NCBI RefSeq assembly: GCF_016827675.1
Contig: NZ_JAERJA010000001.1
Span: 496,001-560,000, forward strand
Direction of reading: 5' to 3'
From: Nocardioides limicola
GTDB taxonomy: Bacteria; Actinomycetota; Actinomycetes; Propionibacteriales; Nocardioidaceae
Length of the DNA: 64,000 nucleotides
Shown: piece by piece, positions 8,176 through 16,156 of the stretch
Layout: each line of letters opens with the position of its first letter
Numbering within the stretch: the stretch's first letter is position 1
The notes under the pieces: generated by a model
Told to the model about the DNA's origin: nothing
The model's database searches: none
The model's input: only the letters and a program-made list of their open reading frames with translations
Program-made: the position numbers and the translations under genes

Positions 8176-9246
8176 TCAGTTCCCGTCCCGCAGTTTCAGG
8201 GCGATGTCGATCAGCTGGTCCTCCTGGCCACCGATCAGCTTGCGTCGGCCGGCTTCCAGCAGGATCTCGGCGCCGGAGACGCCGTACCGCTCCGCGGCGT
8301 TGCCGGCGTGCTTGAGGAAGGAGCTGTAGACCCCGGCGTAGCCCATCATCAGGGTCATCCGGTTCAGGGTGCACTCTTCGGGCATCACCGGGAGGATGAC
8401 GTCCTCGGCCGCGTCGACCACCTTCAAGAAGTCGACCCCGGTGCGCCAACCGAGCTTGTCGGCGACCCCGATGAACGCCTCCAGCGGCGTGTTGCCGGCC
8501 CCGGCGCCGAAGCGGCGCACGGACCCATCGATCTGGGTGGCTCCGGCACGGGCCGCGATCACCGTGTTCGCGACGCCGAGGCCCAGGTTCTCGTGACCGT
8601 GGAAGCCGACGTCGGCCTGGCCCCCGATCTCGGCGACCACTGCGGAGACCCGATCGGCGACCTGCTCCATCACCAGAGCGCCCGCGGAGTCCACCACATA
8701 GACGCACTGACAGCCGGCGTCGACCATCACCCGGGCCTGCCGGGCGAGCACCTCGGGCGGCTGGGTGTGACTCATCATCAAGAACCCGACCGTCTCCAGA
8801 CCGAGCTCCCGGGCCAGCCCGAAGTGCTGGATCGAGGTGTCGGCCTCGGTGCAGTGGGTGGCGATCCGGCAGATCTGCCCACCGTTGTCCTGAGCCTCAC
8901 GGATGTCGTCCTTGGTGCCGACGCCGGGGAGCATCAGGAAGGCGATCTTCGCCCGGGTCGCGGTCTTGGCCGCGAGCTTGATCAACTCCTGCTCGGGCGT
9001 GGCCGAGAACCCGTAGTTGAAGCTGGAGCCACCGAGTCCGTCACCGTGGGTCACCTCGATCACCGGGATCCCGGCACCGTCGAGGGCGGCCACGATCGCC
9101 TCCACCTCCTCCGGCACGAACTGGTGCCGCTTGTGGTGGGAGCCGTCTCGCAGGCAGGTGTCGGTGAGCCTGAGGTCCAGGTCGCCCCAGGGGTCGCTGC
9201 CGTGGTCGGCCGACCAGGTACGGGGAAGTGCGTTGATGTCGGTCAT
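8176..9246 (-). CDS. hsaF: HsaF, 4-hydroxy-2-oxovalerate/oxohexanoate aldolase
   Basis: 356 residues of the DmpG/BphI family. It has the TIM-barrel start motif [17 protein letters not shown] with the catalytic Arg-Asp, and the metal-binding histidines in GFHGHENLG. It splits 4-hydroxy-2-oxohexanoate (from the sterol A ring) into pyruvate and propanal. The aldehyde is channelled to the dehydrogenase HsaG, encoded immediately upstream with an ATGA overlap. Last gene of hsaE-G-F. Confidence 0.92.
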   Translation of the reverse strand: MTDINALPRTWSADHGSDPWGDLDLRLTDTCLRDGSHHKRHQFVPEEVEAIVAALDGAGIPVIEVTHGDGLGGSSFNYGFSATPEQELIKLAAKTATRAKIAFLMLPGVGTKDDIREAQDNGGQICRIATHCTEADTSIQHFGLARELGLETVGFLMMSHTQPPEVLARQARVMVDAGCQCVYVVDSAGALVMEQVADRVSAVVAEIGGQADVGFHGHENLGLGVANTVIAARAGATQIDGSVRRFGAGAGNTPLEAFIGVADKLGWRTGVDFLKVVDAAEDVILPVMPEECTLNRMTLMMGYAGVYSSFLKHAGNAAERYGVSGAEILLEAGRRKLIGGQEDQLIDIALKLRDGN

Positions 9247-10178
9247 CGAGAGGCTCCGATCAGGGTGCGGGCGATGCCTTCGCCGACCCGGGCGGCGGCG
9301 GCGGTCATGATGTCCAGGTTCCCGGCGTACGTCGGCAGGTAGTCGCCGGCGCCGGCGACCTCGACGAAGATGCTCACCTTGGTCATCTGGCCGGTGGCGT
9401 GGCTGGGGTCGTCGAACTGGGGTTCCACCAGCAGCCGGTATCCGGGCACGTACTCGGCCACCGCGGCCTGCATGGCGTGCACCGAGGCGGTGATCGCCTC
9501 CCGGTCGGCGTCCGGCGGCACGGCGCAGAAGATGGTGTCGCGCATGATCATCGGCGGCTCGGCGGGGTTGAGGATGATGATCGCCTTGCCGCGCTGAGCA
9601 CCGCCGATGCTCTCCACGCCGGCTGCCGTGGTCCGGGTGAACTCGTCGATGTTGGCGCGGGTGCCCGGTCCGGCCGAGGCGCTGGAGACCGACGCCACGA
9701 TCTCGGCGTACGAGACCGGTGCCACCCGGGAGACGGCGGCCACCATCGGGATGGTCGCCTGTCCGCCACAGGTGATCATGTTGACGTTGTCGGCACCGGT
9801 GTGGACGTCTCCATTGACCGGCGGGATCACCGCAGGGCCGACCGCGGCCGGTGTCAGGTCGATGGCCCGGGTGCCGGCCTCGGCATAGCGGGGCGCGTAC
9901 TCACGGTGCACGTAGGCCGAGGTCGCCTCGAAGACCAGGTCGGGCAGGACGTCCTGCTTGAGCAGCCAGTCCACGCCCTCATGGCTGGTCTCCAGGCCCT
10001 TCTCCGCAGCCAGCCGCAGACCCTCGGACGACGGGTCGACGCCGATCATCCAGCGCGGGTCGATGAGCTCGCTGCGGAGCAGTTTGTACATCAGGTCGGT
10101 GCCGATGTTGCCGGGCCCCACGATCGCTGCGGTGACCTTGGCGGCGTCCCCGCCGGAGGCCGGGTTGGTCGAAGCCAT
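9243..10178 (-). CDS. hsaG: HsaG, acylating acetaldehyde/propanal dehydrogenase
   Basis: 311 residues of the DmpF/BphJ family. It shows the Rossmann motif [17 protein letters not shown] and the catalytic Cys in [12 protein letters not shown]. It converts propanal to propionyl-CoA with NAD and forms a channelling complex with HsaF. The start at 10178 is chosen for AAAGGA seven bases upstream; a longer open frame to 10259 has no such site. It begins 19 bases after the hsaE stop. Confidence 0.92.
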   Translation of the reverse strand: MASTNPASGGDAAKVTAAIVGPGNIGTDLMYKLLRSELIDPRWMIGVDPSSEGLRLAAEKGLETSHEGVDWLLKQDVLPDLVFEATSAYVHREYAPRYAEAGTRAIDLTPAAVGPAVIPPVNGDVHTGADNVNMITCGGQATIPMVAAVSRVAPVSYAEIVASVSSASAGPGTRANIDEFTRTTAAGVESIGGAQRGKAIIILNPAEPPMIMRDTIFCAVPPDADREAITASVHAMQAAVAEYVPGYRLLVEPQFDDPSHATGQMTKVSIFVEVAGAGDYLPTYAGNLDIMTAAAARVGEGIARTLIGASR

Positions 10179-10197
10179 GCTGGTTCCTTTCACGTGC

Positions 10198-10986
10198 TCA
10201 GGCGGTGAAGTCGAGTCGGACGGAGCCGAGGCCCTCGAAGCTGGCCTCGAAGGTGTCACCGGCGGCCGCGTCGATGGCGCGGTGCACGCTGCCGGGCAGG
10301 ATCACGTGGCCCGCCTCCAGGGTGACGCCGAAGGCGGCCACCTTGCGGGCCAGCCAGGCGACCGCGACCGTCGGGTCGCCCAGCACGGCGTCGGAGCGAC
10401 CCTCGGCGACCTGGTCGCCGTTGCGGTGCAGCACCGCCCGGATCGAGGTCAGGTCGATATCGCCGGGTTTGACCCGCTCGTCACCCAGCACATAGCCGGC
10501 GGAGCTGGCGTTGTCGGCGATGGTGTCGCCGATCCGGATGTTCCAGTTCTCGATCCTCGAGTCGATCAGCTCGATGGCCGGCGCGACGGCCTCGGTGGCG
10601 GCCAGCACGTCGGCTTCGGTGCAGTCGGCGCCGGGGAGCGTGGCGCCGAGGATGTAGGCCACCTCGACCTCCACCCGGGGCGTGCAGTACGCCCCGGCCG
10701 AGACCGGCGTCCGCTGGCTCAGCGCCATGTCGGAGAGCAGGTGTCCGTAGTCCGGTTCGTCGACCCCCATCATCTCCTGCATCGCCTTGGAGGAGAGGCC
10801 GACCTTGTGGCCGTGGATCGTCACTCCGGCCGCGAGTCGGGGCCGGATGTTGAGCAGCTGGATCTCGTAGGCGTCGACCACGTCCAGGTCCGGGTAGGTG
10901 TCGCGCAACGGGGGGATCGGCCTGCGGTCGCGCTCGGCAGCGGCCAACGCGGCAGCCGCCTCGCGGCGAGTATCGTCGGAGAGCAT
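10198..10986 (-). CDS. hsaE: HsaE, 2-hydroxypenta/hexa-2,4-dienoate hydratase
   Basis: 262 residues of the DmpE/MhpD hydratase family, with [21 protein letters not shown] and [22 protein letters not shown]. It hydrates the dienoate released by HsaD to 4-hydroxy-2-oxohexanoate for HsaF/HsaG. First gene of hsaE-G-F, divergent from kstD. There is no Shine-Dalgarno before the ATG. A TAGTAT box ends six bases upstream of it, next to the KstR site, so a leaderless transcript is likely. Confidence 0.9.
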   Translation of the reverse strand: MLSDDTRREAAAALAAAERDRRPIPPLRDTYPDLDVVDAYEIQLLNIRPRLAAGVTIHGHKVGLSSKAMQEMMGVDEPDYGHLLSDMALSQRTPVSAGAYCTPRVEVEVAYILGATLPGADCTEADVLAATEAVAPAIELIDSRIENWNIRIGDTIADNASSAGYVLGDERVKPGDIDLTSIRAVLHRNGDQVAEGRSDAVLGDPTVAVAWLARKVAAFGVTLEAGHVILPGSVHRAIDAAAGDTFEASFEGLGSVRLDFTA

Positions 10987-10996
10987 GACGCCATAC

Positions 10997-11010
10997 TAGA
11001 ACCTGTTACA
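10997..11010. promoter_or_regulatory. KstR operator between hsaE and kstD
   Basis: TAGAACCTGTTACA fits TNNAACNNGTTNNA with a less symmetric right arm. It sits in the 63-base divergent gap, 11 bases from the hsaE start and 40 from kstD, and can serve both promoters. Confidence 0.78.
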
Positions 11011-11049
11011 GTTTCTGTGAAGCGTAGGTCCCATTCGGCAGGAGTGGCA

Positions 11050-12699
11050 GTGAGCGAAACGTACGACGTGGTGGTGGTCGGCGCCGGCGGTGCGGGGATG
11101 ACGGCAGCGCTCCGCGCAGCGCATCACGGCCTCCAGGTGCTGCTGGTGGAGAAGAGCGAACACTTCGGTGGTTCGACCGCCCGCTCCGGAGGCGGTGTCT
11201 GGATCCCGGGCAACTATGCGCTCCGTGACGCCGGGCAGGCTGACGACCCGGCCGACTCCAAGACCTATCTCGACTCGATCGTCGGGGCCACGGTCACCAA
11301 GGAACGCCGGGACACCTACATCGACCGCGGTCCCGAGGTGATGGACTTCATCAAGGAGACCACCCCGGTCCGGTTCGCCTGGGTCCCCCAGTACTCCGAC
11401 TACCACCCCGAGGCCCCCGGCGGCCGCGCTGCCGGGCGCAGCGTGGAACCGGTCCCGCTCGACGGGCGGGTCCTCGGCGACGAGATCGAGCGCCTGCACC
11501 CGCCGTACTCGAAGGCCCCCGCCAACCTGATCGTCACCCAAGCCGACTTCCGCAAGATCAGTCTGGGCATGCGCACCTGGCGGGGACCGGTCACGATGCT
11601 CAAGATCCTGCTCCGGCGGATGTGGGCGATGCTGACCGGCAAGAACCTCTACGCGATGGGCAACGCCCTGGCCATCGGGCTCCGCAAGGGCCTGGCCGAT
11701 GCCGACGTCGAGGTCCGCTACGGCACCGAACTGGTCGATCTGGCCCTCGAGGGCGGCCGGGTCACGGGCGTGGTCGTCAAGGACGGCGACACCACCACGA
11801 CCATCCATGCCCGCCGCGGTGTGGTGCTCGGCAGCGGAGGCTTCGAGCGCAACCTGGAGATGCGGGAGAAGTACAGCCCCGCCCCCACGTCGGTCGACTG
11901 GACCACCGGCTCGGCCTACAACACCGGCGGGGGCATCCTGGCCGGCATCACCGCCGGGGCCGAGGTCGCCCTGATGGACGACGCCTGGTGGGGTCCGACC
12001 ATCCCCCTGCCCAGTGGCCCGTGGTTCTGCCTGGCGGAGCGGAACCTGCCCGGCTCGATCATCGTCAACGGCGCCGGCGAACGCTACATGAACGAGGCCC
12101 TGCCCTACGTCGAGGCGGTGCACGAGATCTACGCCGGCGAGGCGACCGGAGTGCCCCACGTGCCGTCCTGGATGATCATCGACCAGCGGTACCGGAACCG
12201 GTACATCTTCGCCGGGCTCTCGCCCAGGCAACCCTTCCCCGGACGCTGGTACAAGAACGGCACCATCAAGAAGGCCGCCACCCTGGCCGAACTGGCTGCC
12301 GAGATCGAGGTGCCCGCCGAGGCCCTGACCCGGACCGTCGAGCGGTTCAACGGCTTCGCCGCGACCGGCGTCGACGAGGACTTCAAGCGGGGCGAGTCGG
12401 CCTACGACAAGTACTACTCCGACCCCACCGTCAAGCCGAACCCGTCGCTGCACTCCATCGACCAGGCGCCGTTCTACGCGGTCAAGATCGTTCCCGGGGA
12501 CCTGGGCACCAAGGGCGGCCTCGTCACCGATGAGCGCGCCCGGGTGCTGCGCCCGGACGGCTCGGTGATCGCCGGCCTCTACGCTGCCGGCAACTGCTCG
12601 GCGGCGGTGATGGGCAACACCTACGCCGGCCCCGGCGCCACCATCGGCCCGGCCCTCACCTTCGGCTATCTGGCCATCGAGGACATCGTCTCCCCCTGA
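11050..12699 (+). CDS. kstD: KstD, 3-ketosteroid delta1-dehydrogenase
   Basis: 549-residue FAD protein. It has the N-terminal dinucleotide motif VVVGAGGAGMTAALRAAHHG, the GGSTARSGGGVWIPGN loop typical of KstD/fumarate-reductase relatives, and the C-terminal NTYAGPGATIGPALTFGYLA that contacts FAD and substrate. It introduces the C1-C2 double bond in ring A of 3-ketosteroids, which with KshAB leads to ring opening. The start is GTG with AGGAG five bases upstream; the frame is open far upstream but has no better start. It is followed by a MaoC hydratase gene 22 bases on, the Rv3537-Rv3538 order. Confidence 0.9.
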   Translation: MSETYDVVVVGAGGAGMTAALRAAHHGLQVLLVEKSEHFGGSTARSGGGVWIPGNYALRDAGQADDPADSKTYLDSIVGATVTKERRDTYIDRGPEVMDFIKETTPVRFAWVPQYSDYHPEAPGGRAAGRSVEPVPLDGRVLGDEIERLHPPYSKAPANLIVTQADFRKISLGMRTWRGPVTMLKILLRRMWAMLTGKNLYAMGNALAIGLRKGLADADVEVRYGTELVDLALEGGRVTGVVVKDGDTTTTIHARRGVVLGSGGFERNLEMREKYSPAPTSVDWTTGSAYNTGGGILAGITAGAEVALMDDAWWGPTIPLPSGPWFCLAERNLPGSIIVNGAGERYMNEALPYVEAVHEIYAGEATGVPHVPSWMIIDQRYRNRYIFAGLSPRQPFPGRWYKNGTIKKAATLAELAAEIEVPAEALTRTVERFNGFAATGVDEDFKRGESAYDKYYSDPTVKPNPSLHSIDQAPFYAVKIVPGDLGTKGGLVTDERARVLRPDGSVIAGLYAAGNCSAAVMGNTYAGPGATIGPALTFGYLAIEDIVSP

Positions 12700-12721
12700 G
12701 AAGTACCGAAAGGATCACCCG

Positions 12722-13600
12722 ATGCCGATCAACCCCGAAATCGCGATCGGCGCCGACCTGGGCAGCCGGACCTTCAGCTGGACCTCCTCCGACGTGCTGC
12801 TCTACCACCTCGGCGTCGGTGCCGGCTCCCGCGCGGGCGACCATCTCTCCCCCACCGCCCTGCGGTACACGCTGGACTCCGACGAGTTGCAGGTGCTGCC
12901 TTCCTTCGGGGTGGTGGCGCCGACCTTCCACGAGACCGACCCGCCGCCGCTGGACCTGCCCGGCTGCGACATCAACCTCGCTCAGGTGGTGCACGGCTCC
13001 CAGGAGATCGCTGTGACCGGCCCGCTGCCCACCTCGGGCACCGCGACCGTGTCGACGACCCTCACCGACATCTGGGACAAGGGCAAGGCTGCGGTCATCT
13101 GGCAGGAGGGTGTCGCCCGGTCGACGAGCGGCGAGGAGCTCTGGCGGGTGCGCTCGTCGATCTTCGTCCGCGGTGAGGGCGGCTTCGGCGGGGACCGGGG
13201 GGCACCGACGGCGATCGAGCTGCCCGAGCGAGCCCCCGACCTGGTCACGTCGTACGACGTCACCGAACAGCAGGCGCTGCTCTACCGGCTCTGCGGGGAC
13301 CGCAACCCCCTGCATGCCGACCCCCAGTTCGCCCGAGCAGCCGGCTTCGCCGCCCCCATCCTGCACGGCCTGTGCTCCTACGGCATCGTGCTGCGTGAGC
13401 TCACCGACGGGCTGCTCGCCGGCGACACCGCGCAGGTGGGTGGCTTCGCGGCCCGCTTCGCGGGCGTGGTCTTCATGGGCGAGACGATCCGGATCGACGG
13501 CTGGCGTGAGGACGACCGAGTGGTCGCCTCCGCCAGCATCGCCGGCGGTGACCGAGACGGTGCCCCGGTCCTCGCCGACTGCGTGCTGCCGCTGCGCTGA
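12722..13600 (+). CDS. chsH3: MaoC-type enoyl-CoA hydratase, ChsH3/Rv3538-like
   Basis: 292 residues forming a double hot-dog. The hydratase-2 motif lies in the second half: GDRNPLHADPQFARAAGF, then PILHGLCSYGI. Such proteins hydrate 2-enoyl-CoAs. The homologue next to kstD in M. tuberculosis (Rv3538) is reported to act on sterol side-chain enoyl-CoAs. Synteny with kstD supports the same role here, but the exact substrate is inferred. The ATG has AAAGGA upstream. It converges on ltp2 with an 8-base gap. Confidence 0.8.
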   Translation: MPINPEIAIGADLGSRTFSWTSSDVLLYHLGVGAGSRAGDHLSPTALRYTLDSDELQVLPSFGVVAPTFHETDPPPLDLPGCDINLAQVVHGSQEIAVTGPLPTSGTATVSTTLTDIWDKGKAAVIWQEGVARSTSGEELWRVRSSIFVRGEGGFGGDRGAPTAIELPERAPDLVTSYDVTEQQALLYRLCGDRNPLHADPQFARAAGFAAPILHGLCSYGIVLRELTDGLLAGDTAQVGGFAARFAGVVFMGETIRIDGWREDDRVVASASIAGGDRDGAPVLADCVLPLR

Positions 13601-13608
13601 CGCTGCCC

Positions 13609-14778
13609 TCAGCCGCGGGCCAGGATCAGCCCGGAGGTGGGCACCCCGGTGCCGGCGGTGACCAGCACATGGTGCGCGTCTGGGACCTGGTTGACCGCGT
13701 TGCCGCGCACTTGGCGCACCGCCTCCGCGATCCCGTTCATCCCGTGGATGTAGGCCTCGCCCAACTGCCCGCCATGGGTGTTGATCGGCAGTCGGCCGCC
13801 CAGTTCGATGGCACCGTCCGCGATGAACTCCTTGGCCTCGCCACGCCCACAGAAGCCGAGCTCCTCCAACTGCATCAGCACGTACGGCGTGAAGTGGTCG
13901 TAGAGGATCGCGGTCGGTATCTCGGACGGCCCCAGGCCGGACTGCCGCCAGAGTTCCCGACCGACCACGCCGATCTCGCCGATGCCGATGTCGTCTCGGT
14001 AGTAGGAGGTCATCACGAACTGATCCACGCCGCTGCCCTGCGCCGCCGCGGCGACGTACGCCGGCGGGTTCGGCAGGTCGGCGGCCCGTTCGGCCGAGAC
14101 GATGACCAGCGCCACCGCGCCGTCGCTCTCCTGACAGCAGTCGAGCAGCCGGAGCGGGTCGGCGATCAGCCGGGACGCCTGGTGGTCGGCGAGCGTGATC
14201 GGGCGGCCGTGGAAGAAAGCCGCCGGGTTGCTGGCCGCGTGCCTGCGGTCCGCGACCGCCACCCGGCCGAAGTCCTCGCTGGTCGCGCCGTAGGCCTCCA
14301 TGTAGCGGCGGGCCTGCATCGCCACCGTGGCGGCCGGGGTGGAGAGACCGTGAGGGTACGTCCAGGCGTTGTCGAGGCCGTTGGTGTTGACCTGGCTGGC
14401 GGCCCAGTTCTGGACCTGCCCGTACCGCTGACCCGAACGTTCGTTGAAGCCGCGGTAGGCGACCACCACGTCGGCGACGCCGGTGGCCACCGCCATCGCG
14501 GCCTGCTGGACGGTCGCACACGCCGCGCCGCCGCCGTACGAGATCCGGCTGAAGAAGCGCAGCTCCCCGATCCCCAGCTCGCGGGCGACCGCGATCTCGG
14601 AGCTGTTGTCCATCGCGAAGGTGACCAGGCCGTCGACGTCGGCCGGCTGCAGGCCGGCATCGGCCAGCGCGGCCAGGGTGGCCTCGCAGGAGAGTTGCAA
14701 CTCCGAGCGACCCGACTCCTTGGAGAAGTCGGTGGCGCCGATGCCGACGATCGCGGCGCGGCCGCTGAGCCCGTTCAT
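13609..14778 (-). CDS. ltp2: Ltp2, steroid side-chain retro-aldolase (thiolase fold)
   Basis: 389 residues of the thiolase-like SCP-x/Ltp family, with AAIVGIGATDFSKESGRSE at the N terminus and INTHGGQLGEAYIHGMNGIA near the C terminus. Ltp2 performs the last step of side-chain removal, cleaving the 17-hydroxy C22-CoA thioester to a 17-ketosteroid and propionyl-CoA. It needs the DUF35 domain of ChsH2 as partner. That domain is encoded just upstream, here inside a larger fusion protein, with an ATGA overlap. The identification rests on sequence and operon context together. Confidence 0.88.
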   Translation of the reverse strand: MNGLSGRAAIVGIGATDFSKESGRSELQLSCEATLAALADAGLQPADVDGLVTFAMDNSSEIAVARELGIGELRFFSRISYGGGAACATVQQAAMAVATGVADVVVAYRGFNERSGQRYGQVQNWAASQVNTNGLDNAWTYPHGLSTPAATVAMQARRYMEAYGATSEDFGRVAVADRRHAASNPAAFFHGRPITLADHQASRLIADPLRLLDCCQESDGAVALVIVSAERAADLPNPPAYVAAAAQGSGVDQFVMTSYYRDDIGIGEIGVVGRELWRQSGLGPSEIPTAILYDHFTPYVLMQLEELGFCGRGEAKEFIADGAIELGGRLPINTHGGQLGEAYIHGMNGIAEAVRQVRGNAVNQVPDAHHVLVTAGTGVPTSGLILARG

Positions 14779-16136
14779 GCGACCTCCTCCCCGGCGAGCG
14801 CCACGGTGACCCGGGCTGTGACATGGTCACCGACGGGCACGCTGCCGACGACGTCGACCACCACCTGGGCGTGGTCGCGGTCGACCACGGTTCCGGTGAA
14901 GGTCATCGTGTCGCCGGGGTAGGCGGGTGCGCCGAGCCGCAGCGCGCACGAGGTCACCCGCGCGGCCGGGTCGCCGACCCATTCGCCGACGTACCTGTGC
15001 ACCAGCCCGGTGGTGGTCAGGATGTTCATGAAGATGTCCTTGGAGCCTCGCGCGATGGCGAGGTCCCGGTCGTGGTGGACGTCCTGGAAGTCGCGCGTGG
15101 CCAAGGCACCGGCGACCACCAGCGTGGTGGTCACCGGCAACTCCCAGGCCGGCAGCGTCTCGGTGTCGTCGTCGGCGTCCTGTTCGGCCGGCGCCAGGCC
15201 CGGCCTGGGCACGTCGAGCTCCCAGACCGGCAGCGTCAGATCGTCGTCGATGCACTCGAAGGCGACCGCCACCGGGTCGCCGATCCTCCACTGGTGATCG
15301 GGCGCCGCCATGAGTTCGCCGACCATCCGCACCCCTTCGGGCAGGTCGACCAGACCGATGGTCACCGGCAGCTTCCGTCCGGGGAGCTGCGGTGCGTGGT
15401 GCACCGTGAAGGAGTGGAGTACGCCGGTGCCCTCGGCCACCACGTAGCCCCGGTTGCTGGCGTGGCAGCGCGGGCACATCGGGCCGGGTGGGTGCCGTAG
15501 CGCGTCACAGCTGCCGCATGACTGGATGCGGAGCTCGCCTGCGGCGGTGCCTTCCCAGAAGAAGTCGGTGTCGGCGTTGCGTTGCGGACGGGTGATCCGG
15601 GTCCGGTCCACCCGGGGGGCGGGCTTGAACTTGAGCACTCGGAACATCATCGTGGCCACCTCCTCGTCACCCACCCGCCAGGTGCTGCGGGTGGTGACGA
15701 AGTAGCCCTCGCCGACACCGGTGCGCTTGGGACCCACCACCGACTCGAGCCGGGTGGTGATGCTGACCCGTTCACCCGGGTGCAGGTGTCGCGCATAGGT
15801 CTGATCGCAGTTGGTGCCGAGCACCGAGGTGAAGCCGGCCTCGTCCAGCAGTTGCATCGTGCCGTGCAGCGGGTCGTGGGCGGGGCGGTGCGGGTCCAGA
15901 CCGAACATGGTCCATACCTGGGCCATCGCCGGGGGCGCCACCGGTCCGCCGTGCAGCCTGGTGGCGGTGGTCGTCTCCCGATAGACCGGGTTGGGATCGC
16001 CGATGGCCTCCAGCCAGGTGTTGATCTGGGGCAGGTTGACCGGGTCCCGGGCCAGCCGAGGCGCGGTCTCGCCGCGGGACATCATCGTGTCCACCCGCTG
16101 CATCAGCGCGTCGTGGTCGAGGGTCGAGTCGTCCAT
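14775..16136 (-). CDS. chsH2-chsH1: ChsH2-ChsH1 fusion: MaoC / DUF35 zinc-ribbon OB / MaoC
   Basis: 453 residues in three parts. Residues 1-175 are a MaoC-like hot-dog of the ChsH2 N-terminal type. Residues 190-310 are a DUF35 unit with zinc ribbon Cys207/Cys210 and Cys221/Cys224 and an OB-fold. After an acidic linker (about 315-328) comes a second MaoC hot-dog with RDFQDVHHD, whose Asp349 and His354 match the catalytic pair of ChsH1. In M. tuberculosis ChsH1 (129 aa) and ChsH2 (311 aa) are separate and form a heterotetrameric hydratase for the C22 enoyl-CoA. Here one chain carries both, plus the Ltp2-binding domain. The start at 16136 has GGGAGG five bases upstream; an ATG at 16160 in an ATGA overlap is the alternative. 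No stop or frameshift lies between the parts. Confidence 0.85.
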   Translation of the reverse strand: MDDSTLDHDALMQRVDTMMSRGETAPRLARDPVNLPQINTWLEAIGDPNPVYRETTTATRLHGGPVAPPAMAQVWTMFGLDPHRPAHDPLHGTMQLLDEAGFTSVLGTNCDQTYARHLHPGERVSITTRLESVVGPKRTGVGEGYFVTTRSTWRVGDEEVATMMFRVLKFKPAPRVDRTRITRPQRNADTDFFWEGTAAGELRIQSCGSCDALRHPPGPMCPRCHASNRGYVVAEGTGVLHSFTVHHAPQLPGRKLPVTIGLVDLPEGVRMVGELMAAPDHQWRIGDPVAVAFECIDDDLTLPVWELDVPRPGLAPAEQDADDDTETLPAWELPVTTTLVVAGALATRDFQDVHHDRDLAIARGSKDIFMNILTTTGLVHRYVGEWVGDPAARVTSCALRLGAPAYPGDTMTFTGTVVDRDHAQVVVDVVGSVPVGDHVTARVTVALAGEEVA

Positions 16137-16156
16137 GCGTGCCTCCCTGAGGCTGG

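Noticed and set aside
9958..11049. Open frame extending kstD upstream by about 360 codons
   Set aside because: It overlaps hsaG and hsaE antisense and crosses the KstR box; KstD homology starts at the GTG at 11050 with a good ribosome site.
12656..14830. 724-codon - strand open frame over ltp2 and the hydratase gene
   Set aside because: Arg/Gly/Pro-rich shadow of ltp2 in another frame; no recognisable domain, while ltp2 has clear family motifs.
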